A stretch of 64,000 bases of DNA from Aggregatibacter kilianii (GCF_003130255.1 NZ_NRCN01000001.1:1970001-2034000), one strand, 5' to 3'. Positions 44,388 through 53,541 are shown, numbered from the stretch's first letter. Translations and numbers: made by a program. Notes: a model not told the origin generated them from the sequence alone.

Positions 44388-45344
44388 ATGGCATATCAAA
44401 CAGGCACAGTGACTAACGTCACCGAATTACTTAAAAAACTCGCAGAATTTGCCGTCACACAAAACTGGACGATTAACAAAAATGAAAACAATGTGTTGTA
44501 TTTAAGCAATTCTGACGGGTATTGGGCGCTTGAGTTTAAAAATAAGATGCTTTTTGTGATCGCTTGCACTGGTGTTGATAAAAATCGGGATTGTTTTAAT
44601 CAGCCTGGGGCGTCATGTAATAACTCATACTCTAAAGTAAAAACGCAGACGTCTCATTTAGATGCCAACAAGTTTGTTAGTTATGACTTTTTCGGCACGG
44701 CACAATATTTGCATGTTTGCGTGCAATACCAAGCCGAGAGGTTCCGCCATTTTGGCTTTGGGACGCTTAACAAAGAGGGGCAATATACCGGCGGGCAATA
44801 TGCGTTTGGAACGACTTTTTACGAATCCGGTTATAACCGCGAAACCCTTGGCTCAAGTAATACAACGCTTGGCATGGCGGAAGGTAATAACGCATACGGT
44901 CCGGTCGTGCGTGCGGATAATCTTGCAGGAGATACTCGCACGCCGTGGTATTTCCAAGCGGACGGTCGTTATCAATATAACAATCTGGATAAAGCGGAAT
45001 TCGGGTGTTATATGCTGACTAACGGCTCAATATTTAATTATAAACACCATCCGGATAGTATGCTGCTCACGCAGAGCCAAAGCAAATTCGGGCAGTTGGT
45101 ACTACCCGTTGCTAATGCCCCGATTGCGCATTGTATTGATAATTTATTACGCCGTCTTGGTACCATCCCCGACCGTTTTGAGTGTCGATTGGTTGGCATT
45201 ATCCCACGTCAAAAGCTCCAAATTAACGGGGATACATGGTTATTTGTGCCAGGTGCTCAATATCAAGCGGGTAATCCAAGCCGTGCGCCGACTGATAATG
45301 ACAACTCCGGCGAATACGGCGTGGCATATCGCATTATAGAGTAA
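44388..45344 (+). CDS. Tail protein, second of two related genes
   Basis: 318 aa, starts 1 base after the previous stop. Shares the YxTG start and an N-terminal helix with its neighbour, but the body differs. Many aromatic residues and repeated NNAYGP/YNNLD-like turns suggest a beta-sandwich tail component. Possibly a minor tail or receptor-contacting protein. Adjacent to the 562-aa distal protein. Confidence 0.7.
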   Translation: MAYQTGTVTNVTELLKKLAEFAVTQNWTINKNENNVLYLSNSDGYWALEFKNKMLFVIACTGVDKNRDCFNQPGASCNNSYSKVKTQTSHLDANKFVSYDFFGTAQYLHVCVQYQAERFRHFGFGTLNKEGQYTGGQYAFGTTFYESGYNRETLGSSNTTLGMAEGNNAYGPVVRADNLAGDTRTPWYFQADGRYQYNNLDKAEFGCYMLTNGSIFNYKHHPDSMLLTQSQSKFGQLVLPVANAPIAHCIDNLLRRLGTIPDRFECRLVGIIPRQKLQINGDTWLFVPGAQYQAGNPSRAPTDNDNSGEYGVAYRIIE

Positions 45345-45347
45345 ATC

Positions 45348-47036
45348 ATGGCAAAGATTAACGGCTATTTAATTACCCGCGGTGCAGGTGCACGCATTAA
45401 AGATACGGGATATCTTGACGGGTTGACTGCGTACCGAGGGGCTAATTCAAGGCTCGTCAATCAGCGGTTGGTTATTAGCGGGCAGATTCACGTGCGCAAT
45501 ATCAAAAATCAGACGTTGGGTGCGCAGGCGTATGTTATCCCTAACTATTACTCTGATCTTTACAAGCGCATTATTGTTATCCCGCACACCGTCAATCTTG
45601 GCTCAATCTCCACTGACCAGACTTTCCACGTGCGAGTCTGGAATGCCAACAAAAGTGCGGTAAAACTGTTATCTGTTTCCGTGGTTGGCGGTGAGGGCAT
45701 AGAGCTTGTCGGCCCAACATCCGGCACATTTAACGCGCTCGCCCTTAAAAAGTGGACGGTTAAAGTCGGCATGCAGGGCGCGCCGGTGATTGATTGCGTC
45801 GTCACGTTTAACTTTTTAGGCAAAAGTCCTGTCACCTTACGCATTACCGGCTCGCGCTCAACCGACTGGTCGTTTATGCCAGATTGGTCAGAAGACGTGA
45901 CCGAAAACCTGGAGTGGCTCACGCGCGTGCATCAATCCGTGACCGCCGCCGAACAACGCATTGCGCGTCGTTTAAGCCCGCGCCGTACTTTTGAGTTTAA
46001 AGTGAGTTTTTGCGAGGTGGAGCGCCAACAATTTGAATCCGCGCTTTACGGCTACGGCTCGCGCGTGTGGTCACTGCCGATTTTTACCGACTGTGCAAGA
46101 CTGTTACAGCCTGTGCAACAAGGCGCGGTGGATTTGCCTATTAACACGGTGGGCTATGATTTTGCCGTGGGTGGGCGTGCAATTATGATGACCGGAAGCA
46201 ACAAGGAGATGGTTGAGGTCACTGCGCTGGAGCCCAATAAAATCACGGTTAAGCGCCCTATTGTTGGCAATTACGATCAGTCCTTTACAGCCATTTATCC
46301 GTTGCGTTCTGCGGTGCTCACAGATATGCCGCAGGTGCGCCGCTTAAGCGATAACGTGTCAACCGCACAAATCCGCTTGCAACTGCACGAGCATAATGCC
46401 TGGAGTGATGATGTGAGCCATTTGCCGACGTATCGCAATCACCCGGTGTTGGAGCCGACCTCCGAATGGTCGGAAGACATCACCGCGCAATATGCGCGGC
46501 TGATTAAGACGCTGGATAACGAGACGGGCTTACCGTACTACTTAGATACGGCCAACAAGGCGATGCAAATCACCGCCCACCGCTTTGTGGCAAGCGGGCG
46601 GGAAGAACAACGCAAGCTCCGCAATCTGTTTTATCACTTACGCGGTCGTCAGCGTGCGATTTGGGTGGCGACCTCAAGCACGGATGTGACGCCCGTGGGC
46701 GATATTGTCGGCAAGACCTTAGATATTGCTTACATCAACTATACCGGCGCACTGCAAAAGCAAACAGGACGGCAAGACGTGCGCATTGAGTGCACCGGCG
46801 GGCGGATTTTTTATCGCCGTATCCTGTCATCCGCAGTGATTAACTCTGCAACAGAGCGGCTCGCATTTGACGGTGACACTATCAATATCAAGCAAAGAGA
46901 TATTCTCAAGATTTCATATTTAACGCTTTCCCGCTTGGAGAGTGACACAGTCAGCTGGGTGCATCATACCGACGCAGATGGCGCGGCAACGGTGACGGTG
47001 AGCTTCCGCGGGCTCCGCGACGAGCTGGAGCCGTAA
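45348..47036 (+). CDS. Distal tail protein of B3-type phages
   Basis: 562 aa. Two Ig-like beta regions are visible (about 65-165, HTVNLGSISTDQTFHVRVWNANKSAV), then QSVTAAEQRIARRLSPRRTFEFKVSFCEVERQQFESALYGYGSRVWSLPIFTD, which is characteristic of tail proteins preceding DUF2163 genes. It probably forms the ring between tail tube and tip. An uptake signal pair lies near 45655 and in the gap after the gene (47052). Confidence 0.75.
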   Translation: MAKINGYLITRGAGARIKDTGYLDGLTAYRGANSRLVNQRLVISGQIHVRNIKNQTLGAQAYVIPNYYSDLYKRIIVIPHTVNLGSISTDQTFHVRVWNANKSAVKLLSVSVVGGEGIELVGPTSGTFNALALKKWTVKVGMQGAPVIDCVVTFNFLGKSPVTLRITGSRSTDWSFMPDWSEDVTENLEWLTRVHQSVTAAEQRIARRLSPRRTFEFKVSFCEVERQQFESALYGYGSRVWSLPIFTDCARLLQPVQQGAVDLPINTVGYDFAVGGRAIMMTGSNKEMVEVTALEPNKITVKRPIVGNYDQSFTAIYPLRSAVLTDMPQVRRLSDNVSTAQIRLQLHEHNAWSDDVSHLPTYRNHPVLEPTSEWSEDITAQYARLIKTLDNETGLPYYLDTANKAMQITAHRFVASGREEQRKLRNLFYHLRGRQRAIWVATSSTDVTPVGDIVGKTLDIAYINYTGALQKQTGRQDVRIECTGGRIFYRRILSSAVINSATERLAFDGDTINIKQRDILKISYLTLSRLESDTVSWVHHTDADGAATVTVSFRGLRDELEP

Positions 47037-47090
47037 AAACATCCACAAAAACGACCGCACTTTTAAAGAAGGTTTAAAGGATATTTAAAG

Positions 47091-47900
47091 ATGAGTTATT
47101 TAAGCAAAACACATTCCGTTGCCGAGGGTCGCCCAATTGACTTGTATCAATTTGTGCGCGGCGAAAACGAGAAAATCTGGCGCTTTTGTAATGCGGACAA
47201 GGATTTGGAGATTAACGGCGAAAAATGGTTGGCTTCCGCTATCAGTGATGTCCGTGACGGCGGAGGTGACGGCAATGTAACGCTTCGCATGCCAAGTAAC
47301 AACCCCGTGGCGCGCCTGTATCGAGGGCTTCCGCCGAGCCAAACTGTTAAGCTCACTATTATGCGCTTACATGAGGATGACAAAGAGATTCGCATTGTAT
47401 GGATTGGCACGATTACGGAGGCAAGTCGACCGGATATACATACTACCAATCTTACCTCCGCGGCATTGTCCGACACCATGGATAGCGCAGGATTGCGTCT
47501 GACTTGGGGGCGTAACTGCCCTTATACACTGTATGACGTGGATTGCAAAGTTAAGCCCGGCAACTTTGTTTTGGCGGGGCTCACCATAAGCGCGATGGAC
47601 GGTGTATCTATCACTGTTGATTTACCGCAAAACTTGCCGCAGGGTTGGTTTAATGCAGGTTTCATCGAGTGGGTGGACGACGGTGTGCGCGAGGTGCGTG
47701 CAGTGACCGTTCATCAAAATAATAAGCTCACGCTCATGGGCGGCACACAAAAGCTGTCTATCGGTACAATCATTAAGGTGTATCCGGGTTGTGATGGGCG
47801 CGCGCAAACCTGTCTTAATAAATTTAAAAATATGCTTAATTTTGGCGGCGTGCCACATATGCCGACCAAATCGCCGTATGACGGCTCACGGGTATTTTAG
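47091..47900 (+). CDS. Phage BR0599 / DUF2163 tail hub protein
   Basis: 269 aa. The C-terminus YPGCDGRAQTCLNKFKNMLNFGGVPHMPTKSP has the cysteine pair and FGG-PHMP motif of the BR0599 (DUF2163) family, and the central GLRLTWGRNCPYTLYDVDCKV has the second typical cysteine pair. It corresponds functionally to the lambda L/baseplate hub-like proteins and may bind a metal cluster. Located before the tip genes, as in B3-like and GTA-like tails. Confidence 0.88.
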   Translation: MSYLSKTHSVAEGRPIDLYQFVRGENEKIWRFCNADKDLEINGEKWLASAISDVRDGGGDGNVTLRMPSNNPVARLYRGLPPSQTVKLTIMRLHEDDKEIRIVWIGTITEASRPDIHTTNLTSAALSDTMDSAGLRLTWGRNCPYTLYDVDCKVKPGNFVLAGLTISAMDGVSITVDLPQNLPQGWFNAGFIEWVDDGVREVRAVTVHQNNKLTLMGGTQKLSIGTIIKVYPGCDGRAQTCLNKFKNMLNFGGVPHMPTKSPYDGSRVF

Positions 47901-47912
47901 GGGGTATTAATC

Positions 47913-48164
47913 ATGTATGAGTCAATTGCATGGGCAATCGTCAAAATCGTCGCTTGGGCGGTTGCCAGTTATTACATTAATCAAGCGCTTAACAATAGAC
48001 GAGGCAATAATAACGGGCCAGAAGCGGTGAGTGCGAAAGACTGGAATTTTCCGCAAATTGACGAGGGCACGCCGCAGTGCGTGTTTTTTGGCGATTGTTG
48101 GACTGAGGACTGGCAAGTGTTGGCGTATGGTAACTACCGCACTACCGAGATTAAAAAAGGATAA
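47913..48164 (+). CDS. Small membrane-segment tail protein
   Basis: 83 aa. An N-terminal hydrophobic helix (about 5-24) is followed by a soluble part ending in ISVFFGD-like VFFGDCWTEDWQVLAYGNYRTTEI. It is found between DUF2163 and the tip protein in related phages; it may resemble lambda I (signal-like) in tail tip assembly. Confidence 0.65.
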   Translation: MYESIAWAIVKIVAWAVASYYINQALNNRRGNNNGPEAVSAKDWNFPQIDEGTPQCVFFGDCWTEDWQVLAYGNYRTTEIKKG

Positions 48165-48167
48165 GTT

Positions 48168-48374
48168 ATGGATAGCATTACTATCACAATGCAAGATATG
48201 CGCCGGGTAGATTTCTGCACCTCCGGTGTGGAGGCGTTTTTTGTGCGCGAGGGCTTGGACTATGCCGATTTTTTAGCACACGGGATTGATTCTCAGGTGC
48301 TTTTAAACACGGGCAGTGTGTTTGCCCGCAAATGTATTAATGCCGCCATTGCGGCGCGTCAGGGGGATAAATAA
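48168..48374 (+). CDS. Small conserved tail-tip accessory protein
   Basis: 68 aa. The text RRVDFCTSGVEAFFVREGLDYADFLAHGIDSQVL, then FARKCINAAI, is seen directly before TipJ-type genes in many phages. AAGGATAAG precedes the ATG; the stop shares a base with the next start. Function unknown; not related to known enzymes by motif. Confidence 0.68.
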   Translation: MDSITITMQDMRRVDFCTSGVEAFFVREGLDYADFLAHGIDSQVLLNTGSVFARKCINAAIAARQGDK

Positions 48375-51160
48375 TGGGTGGCAAACGTAAGGGCGGTGAG
48401 GTTACGGTTGGTTACCGTTATTACTGGGATATTCAATCTGGCCTTGGACGCGGGCCGGTGGACGAGATTGTCGAGCTCCGCGTGGATGATAAGACGGCGT
48501 ATGTTGGCAAGCCTGGTGAGCTTACGCGCTCGCAAGCGATTTATGTTGATAAGCCTAACTTATTTGGCGGCGATAATACCGGTGGTGAGGGCGGGATTCA
48601 GGGCCGCATGGAGATACTCATGGGCGAGCCCGACCAAAAACCAACGCAAATGCTGATTAATTTGCTTAAGGGTGTACTTAACCCAGCACTTCATCCGCCT
48701 AAAGGCCCTGTGGTTTTTGGTCGCCGTAAAGGGCAAAAACCACCTCAACTGTCTTTTTTTACGCCCGGTGATGTGACTGCCGGTAAGTTGGAGTCAAACG
48801 ACCAAATCCCAGGGTTTAGAGGGGTTGTCACGACAGTGTTTAGCGGGTTGATTAGTTGCTATAACGCGTACCCCAAAAAGCATAGTTACCGTGTACGCCG
48901 AGCAAATAAAGGGTGGCACGGCGGTGTAGTGTGGTACCCGGAAAAAGCTAAAATCTTGCTACGTAACGATAATCTCAAAATCTCCGGGTTAACCTCGGAG
49001 CAGGAGCAAAATGTACGCCAAATCCACGCGATGAATCCGGCACATATCTTGGTTGAGTGCGCGACAAATAAGAGTTGGGGCGGCAAAAAAGACCTCACCG
49101 ATTTGGATTTAGATAGCTATAAAAAAGCCGCCGATACGCTTTATGCTGAGGGCTTTGGCTTGTGCATCCGCTACAACCGCCAAACCTCCATCAAGGAGTT
49201 TATCCAGCAGATTGTTGACCACATCGGTGCGGCGCAATATGACAACATCGAAACAGGTAAACAGGCAATTAAACTGATTCGCCATGATTACAAGGTCGAG
49301 GATTTACCGCTGTTTACATACGACAACGGGATTCTGTCCGTGCTCGATGACGACAGCGCGGCGACTGATAAACAGGCTAATCAAATAATTGTTAAATATC
49401 GTGAACCGGTAACTAACCGCGACGACCAGGCCATTGCTAACAATATCGCTGCAGTGCAAATGCACGGCGTAATTAGTAAGACGGTTGAGTACAAAGGGAT
49501 TCCAACTTTTGATTTGGCTGCACGTGTAGCGCAACGTGATTTAGAGATGATTGCCAGTGGCTTAACGCGACTTAAAATCACATTTGATATGCGCGGCAGT
49601 GAGTTACGCCCGGGCGATGTTATCCGGGTTAATCTGCCGGAGCGTGACATTGTGGATGTGGTCTTTCGTGTGGGTGAGATCAAAAATGGCAATGAGGGCG
49701 AGATTGTGGCTACCTGTCTGCAAGATGTGTTTGGACTGCCGTCAGCTAACTACTCCACCAAAAAGGGTGAGTCGCTTTATATTCCGCCTGATTACACCGC
49801 CAAACCAATTACCACCGCGCGGTTATTTGAGGTGCCTTATCATGTGTTACCGCTTGTGTTATCTGACGCAGAGCGTGCATATATTAAGCTGACCGATTGT
49901 TTTGTGTGGAGCTTAGCCGCACAACCGACCGCACTTTCCGTCGGTTATGACATGTTAGTGGATGTGGGCGCAGACTACGCAAAAACCGCGACAGGGTCAT
50001 TTACGCCGCATGTGGAGATTGTCGGTGATGTTACGCCATATCAAACTAGCATTAAGTTTAAGCTAGAGGGAGAGTATTCCGCCCTCTCGGGTGCTGAGGC
50101 ACTCATTGTAGGCGATGAGATTATTAAGATTGATACTGTGGATTTTGATACCGGCACAATGACCGTGGGGCGCGGTTGTGCGGATACTATCCCGCAAGCA
50201 CACAAAGCAGGCGCCTTGGCTTGGTGTTATCTGATATCTGCCGGGATGGATGAGACCAAATACGCACCAGGCGAAAAAGTACGAATTAAATTACTCACCC
50301 GGACTGCCCAACAAACGCTTGATGAGACTAAGACTGAGGCGCTTACACTTACCACCCGTCAACGTCAAGCCCGCCCTTATCCGCCGGGTAAAGTGCAAAT
50401 TGATGGCGGCTACGGCAACACCATTAATGACAAATCCGCATTTAAACTCACTTGGGCACACCGTGACCGTGATGTGCAAGCGGATAAGTTGATTCCGCAT
50501 ACGGACGGTAGCACCGTTTTGGGCAAGGATGTCAGCTACAAAGTAGATTTAATAGACGGCAACACCGTGGTGCGGTCTATTAATACTACCTCGACCGAGT
50601 TTGTTTACCCGGACGCCAAAAAGGTAGAGGGTGAGCAATTTAGCCAAATAGCGCTTTATAGCGTCAAAGATGACTTGCAAAGCATGCATCGTTATGTGTT
50701 CAGGGTTGGCGGTGCAATGACATTGCTTCGCTCATTTGATTATCAGGCGCGCTGGACATCTGGCGATTACGTCTTTAACCGCTACAATGACGGTTATTTT
50801 GGTGGGCTGGGTTATTTAATGTTAAGCGCTAGCTCGCCAAATTACGATATTTACAATGATTACACCGTGCCGGCGGGGCAATACGCCCGCTTTGTGTTGG
50901 ATTATAAGATTTTGACGTATAACCGCCGCAGTGGCAAATGCAAGGTAATTGTGCAACTGCTCAACGGCACAAACGTGGTGCAATCATACGAGTCCGAGTT
51001 GATGGGCGACTGGCCAACAGACGATTGGCATCCTCAACAAGTATCCGGAGCGATTCCGCCGGAGGTGACAACCATTAGATTTAAGATTGTGGCTCAACCT
51101 GGCATTAGTACTAACGCGCTGACATTTAGAGATATTACCATCAGGGTTGGGGAGGAGTAG
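48374..51160 (+). CDS. Tail tip / host specificity protein (TipJ-like)
   Basis: 928 aa. The N-terminal part (about 1-200) has GGKRKGGEVTVGYRYYWDIQSGLGRGPVDEIVEL, typical of TipJ-like proteins; the mid-part (about 300-460) has a tail-hub domain similar to lambda J (HGVISKTVEYKGIPTFDLAARVAQRDLEMIA). The C-terminal about 300 residues are beta-rich and probably contact the host receptor. It is the last virion gene. An uptake signal near 49926 and one in the gap after it (51182) are present. Confidence 0.85.
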   Translation: MGGKRKGGEVTVGYRYYWDIQSGLGRGPVDEIVELRVDDKTAYVGKPGELTRSQAIYVDKPNLFGGDNTGGEGGIQGRMEILMGEPDQKPTQMLINLLKGVLNPALHPPKGPVVFGRRKGQKPPQLSFFTPGDVTAGKLESNDQIPGFRGVVTTVFSGLISCYNAYPKKHSYRVRRANKGWHGGVVWYPEKAKILLRNDNLKISGLTSEQEQNVRQIHAMNPAHILVECATNKSWGGKKDLTDLDLDSYKKAADTLYAEGFGLCIRYNRQTSIKEFIQQIVDHIGAAQYDNIETGKQAIKLIRHDYKVEDLPLFTYDNGILSVLDDDSAATDKQANQIIVKYREPVTNRDDQAIANNIAAVQMHGVISKTVEYKGIPTFDLAARVAQRDLEMIASGLTRLKITFDMRGSELRPGDVIRVNLPERDIVDVVFRVGEIKNGNEGEIVATCLQDVFGLPSANYSTKKGESLYIPPDYTAKPITTARLFEVPYHVLPLVLSDAERAYIKLTDCFVWSLAAQPTALSVGYDMLVDVGADYAKTATGSFTPHVEIVGDVTPYQTSIKFKLEGEYSALSGAEALIVGDEIIKIDTVDFDTGTMTVGRGCADTIPQAHKAGALAWCYLISAGMDETKYAPGEKVRIKLLTRTAQQTLDETKTEALTLTTRQRQARPYPPGKVQIDGGYGNTINDKSAFKLTWAHRDRDVQADKLIPHTDGSTVLGKDVSYKVDLIDGNTVVRSINTTSTEFVYPDAKKVEGEQFSQIALYSVKDDLQSMHRYVFRVGGAMTLLRSFDYQARWTSGDYVFNRYNDGYFGGLGYLMLSASSPNYDIYNDYTVPAGQYARFVLDYKILTYNRRSGKCKVIVQLLNGTNVVQSYESELMGDWPTDDWHPQQVSGAIPPEVTTIRFKIVAQPGISTNALTFRDITIRVGEE

Positions 51161-51235
51161 CTTTCAAATAATTTAAAAACTGACCGCACTTTAAGATGAA
51201 TTAATAATCAACAACCCCAAAATAAGGATTAAACA

Positions 51236-51427
51236 ATGCAAGATAAAACAGTCACCCTCCGCAACGGCAATGCCGGCACTGTTGTCTATGAGAGCCAATT
51301 TGGCAAGCTATTAATCGTTGAGCATAACGGCGATGAGCTACCACCGACGCACTGGCATAACGCTAACGGCTCATTTTATGCGGACGCACAAAGCCCGCTT
51401 GATGTAGTTGACATTAACCAAGGATAG
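51236..51427 (+). CDS. Small hypothetical protein upstream of the methylase
   Basis: 63 aa. VTLRNGNAGTVVYESQFGKLLIVEHNGDELPPTHWHNANGSF suggests a small beta-barrel-like fold. AAGGATTAAAC precedes the ATG. It ends 5 nt before the leader frame with the CAAA repeats and probably shares a transcript with the methylase. Confidence 0.68.
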   Translation: MQDKTVTLRNGNAGTVVYESQFGKLLIVEHNGDELPPTHWHNANGSFYADAQSPLDVVDINQG

Positions 51428-51432
51428 ATACA

Positions 51433-51522
51433 ATGCCAAACAAACAAACAAACAAACAAACAAACAAACAAACAAACAAACAAACAAACAAACAAACAAA
51501 CAAAGGAAGTAGTTATGTTTAA
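51433..51522 (+). CDS. Leader frame made of the CAAA repeat (phase-switch reading frame)
   Basis: 29 aa in the present state: MPNK, then QTNK repeats, ending KGSSYV. An AAGGA ribosome site lies ahead of its ATG. With 17 repeats it ends at TAA 51520-51522, overlapping the methylase ATG at 51515. With 16 or 19 repeats it would fuse in frame to the methylase; with 18 it would stop at TAG 51510-51512 just before the ATG. Confidence 0.5.
   Translation: MPNKQTNKQTNKQTNKQTNKQTNKGSSYV
51437..51504 (+). repeat. Tetranucleotide repeat (CAAA)17
   Basis: Seventeen uninterrupted CAAA units. Tetranucleotide repeats of this type cause slipped-strand phase variation in Haemophilus and its relatives, including in DNA methyltransferase genes. 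Confidence 0.97.
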
Positions 51523-52345
51523 GCAAGCCCCATTACCGTTTGTCGGTCAAAAGCGCATGTTTTTAAATCATTTTAAAGCGATTTTAAACGAGCAGATTCC
51601 GGGTGATGGTGAGGGCTGGACGATTATTGACACGTTCGGCGGCTCAGGCTTGCTTAGTCATACTGCAAAACAACTTAAACCCCGCACCCGTGTGATTTAC
51701 AACGACTTCGACGGCTACGCTGAGCGCATTAAGCATATCGACGACATTAACCGCTTGCGTGCGCAAATTGCTGCGTTATTAGCGGGTGTTCCGCGCCAAA
51801 AACGCGTCACCGATAAAGCGCTTAAAGCGGAGATTATCAAGACTATTGAGGCATTCGACGGTTATATAGATCTCGCTTCGCTTGCCAGTTGGTTGTTGTT
51901 CTCCGGGCAACAAGTCGGCTCATTTGATGAGCTCTGCCGCAAAGACTTCTGGCACTGTGTACGTGCGTCTGATTATCCGTCCGCCGATGGTTATCTTGAC
52001 GGCGTGGAGGTGGTTTCGGAGTCGTTTCACACGCTACTGCCACGCTTCACAGCCGACCCGCAGGCAGTATTTGTACTAGACCCGCCTTACTTATGCACTA
52101 AGCAAGAGAGTTACAAGCAGGCGCATTACTTTGATTTAATCGACTTCTTACGACTAATCAACATCACCCGCCCACCGTATATCTTCTTTAGCTCGACTAA
52201 ATCGGAGTTTGTGCGGTTTATTGAGTACATGCAGCAAGATAAGGTGGATAACTGGCAGGCGTTCGACGGCGTGCAGCGGGTAGCAATTAAGACGGCTCTT
52301 AACTACCAAGGCGAGTACGAGGACAATATGGTGTACAAGTTCTGA
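51515..52345 (+). CDS. Phage DNA adenine methyltransferase (D12-like), probably phase-variable
   Basis: 276 aa. PLPFVGQKRMFL (about 7-18) resembles the N-terminal P-F-x-G-x-K of D12-class N6-adenine methylases, DTFGGSGLLS (about 38-47) is the AdoMet-binding F-x-G-x-G motif, and LDPPYLC (about 188-194) is the catalytic DPPY. Its own ATG has AAGGAAG upstream and lies directly behind 17 CAAA units, so the leader frame can couple, fuse or stop in front of it. It takes the place of the Mu mom modification gene. It probably protects phage DNA against restriction. Confidence 0.85.
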   Translation: MFKQAPLPFVGQKRMFLNHFKAILNEQIPGDGEGWTIIDTFGGSGLLSHTAKQLKPRTRVIYNDFDGYAERIKHIDDINRLRAQIAALLAGVPRQKRVTDKALKAEIIKTIEAFDGYIDLASLASWLLFSGQQVGSFDELCRKDFWHCVRASDYPSADGYLDGVEVVSESFHTLLPRFTADPQAVFVLDPPYLCTKQESYKQAHYFDLIDFLRLINITRPPYIFFSSTKSEFVRFIEYMQQDKVDNWQAFDGVQRVAIKTALNYQGEYEDNMVYKF

Positions 52346-52346
52346 T

Positions 52347-52411
52347 GTTACCGACATTAATGTCGGTAACATAATTCAAAAGCCCTTTAAACGATGTTTA
52401 ATGGGCTTTTG
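52347..52411. terminator. Double hairpin terminator after the methylase
   Basis: GTTACCGACATTAATGTCGGTAAC-type palindrome (52347-52370), then CAAAAGCCC and GGGCTTTTG (52377-52411), the second ending in T-rich sequence on both strands. It ends the rightward late transcript. Confidence 0.8.
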
Positions 52412-52442
52412 AATATTTACACAAAATTGACAAAATAGTGGT

Positions 52443-52475
52443 TGCAAACAAAACGTATATTATATAATATACACC
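52443..52475 (+). promoter_or_regulatory. Cargo-region promoter with palindromic operator
   Basis: TTGCAA (52442-52447) and a TATAAT/TAATAT box (52463-52470) about 16 bp apart. GTATATTATATAATATAC (52455-52472) is a perfect 18-bp palindrome covering the -10. The promoter is independent of the late operon and would serve the 52559 gene. The region 52412-52558 has no other gene. Confidence 0.6.
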
Positions 52476-52558
52476 CATAGCCAAGAGATACAGGCTATAA
52501 CCCCAAAAACTTTAACCAGACCCCACCAATCGGCAGGGGCAGAAAAAGGAAACAAACT

Positions 52559-53128
52559 ATGTACTCTGTAACAAACGATCTTGCGATTGACAAAAATACT
52601 TATACTAGACTTGATTTAGGCGATGATTACGTGAGTTTATGCGCAGGCAGACAAGCTGATGATGCCGATACAATCATTATATTTTTTGAGACAAACGCAG
52701 ACCCTATTTATATTGGTTGGGCCAGTGTAGATACTGGTGATGTAGAGATTACTTATGATAACTGGGATGATGATTTTGCAAGCATCAAACAAAATGATGT
52801 CATTGACGAGATTAATACTCTATTAGACGGTATTAAAATTTATGACAATATGACAGACCATTTTGTAATTTATGCTAGTGATTACAATGATGTTGTCGGC
52901 GAGCATAAAGTTTACTTTAAAACTACCGATGAAGCATATCCAGATCCAAGCATTGATAACGCAAATAGAGAGGATGGATATATAACTTATAAGGCGAGCG
53001 CTATTACTGAGATGGGGCGCAAATGTCATGTTTATTGGGATTTTGTTGCGTATGATGATGAGGGCAACGAGATTGATTCCGATAATTTTGATTATCATAA
53101 TACTGATTGCAGTATCAGATATTATTAA
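52559..53128 (+). CDS. Very acidic hypothetical cargo protein
   Basis: 189 aa with an extreme content of Asp and Tyr and few basic residues, beta-rich with no membrane segment. It has its own promoter and terminator, and its AT-rich codons contrast with the structural genes. Such proteins are often late additions to phages. DNA-mimic anti-restriction proteins share this composition, but no homology is recognised, so that is only a hypothesis. Confidence 0.68.
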   Translation: MYSVTNDLAIDKNTYTRLDLGDDYVSLCAGRQADDADTIIIFFETNADPIYIGWASVDTGDVEITYDNWDDDFASIKQNDVIDEINTLLDGIKIYDNMTDHFVIYASDYNDVVGEHKVYFKTTDEAYPDPSIDNANREDGYITYKASAITEMGRKCHVYWDFVAYDDEGNEIDSDNFDYHNTDCSIRYY

Positions 53129-53132
53129 CAAC

Positions 53133-53152
53133 AAGCCCCGCAAGGGGCTTTA
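53133..53152 (+). terminator. Terminator of the acidic-protein gene
   Basis: AAGCCCC and GGGGCTT pair around GCAA, followed by TTAATT. It separates this gene from the next cargo operon. Confidence 0.75.
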
Positions 53153-53166
53153 ATTGGAGTAAGAAA

Positions 53167-53541
53167 ATGGCAAAAACAGCAGTACACCTATCAAAAACCG
53201 CATTGCAATATGTGACAGACCGCACGCCGCAGGGTGAGCAAAAAGGGCTATCCGCACACATTAATAACGCGTTTGAGCAGTTAGCACATTTAGCACGGGC
53301 GGAAAAACCTAAATTATCAAAATCGGAGTGGGTTGAGTTATACAATGTCTATACCGGCAGTGATTTAACTCGCCTTGTAATGCCATTTGATTTAGCCGAT
53401 GACCTACGCACACATTACGGCACTTTGCCGCAAGACTTGACCGCACTTTACGAAAAATTAGCAGGGATGACACAGGCGCAACAATTTTCTGCACTTGATG
53501 CCGTCCGCGTGTATTGGGCGAGCGGCGAAGATGGGGATTAA
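53167..53541 (+). CDS. Hypothetical cargo protein (124 aa)
   Basis: 124 aa from the ATG at 53167 (GGAGTAAG upstream). Helical; the N-terminus AVHLSKTALQYVTDRTPQGEQKGLSAHINNAFEQLAHL looks like a DNA-binding or RHH-like strand-helix-helix but is not assigned. An uptake signal is present near 53441. It overlaps the next gene by 11 nt. It starts a four-gene operon. Confidence 0.62.
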   Translation: MAKTAVHLSKTALQYVTDRTPQGEQKGLSAHINNAFEQLAHLARAEKPKLSKSEWVELYNVYTGSDLTRLVMPFDLADDLRTHYGTLPQDLTALYEKLAGMTQAQQFSALDAVRVYWASGEDGD

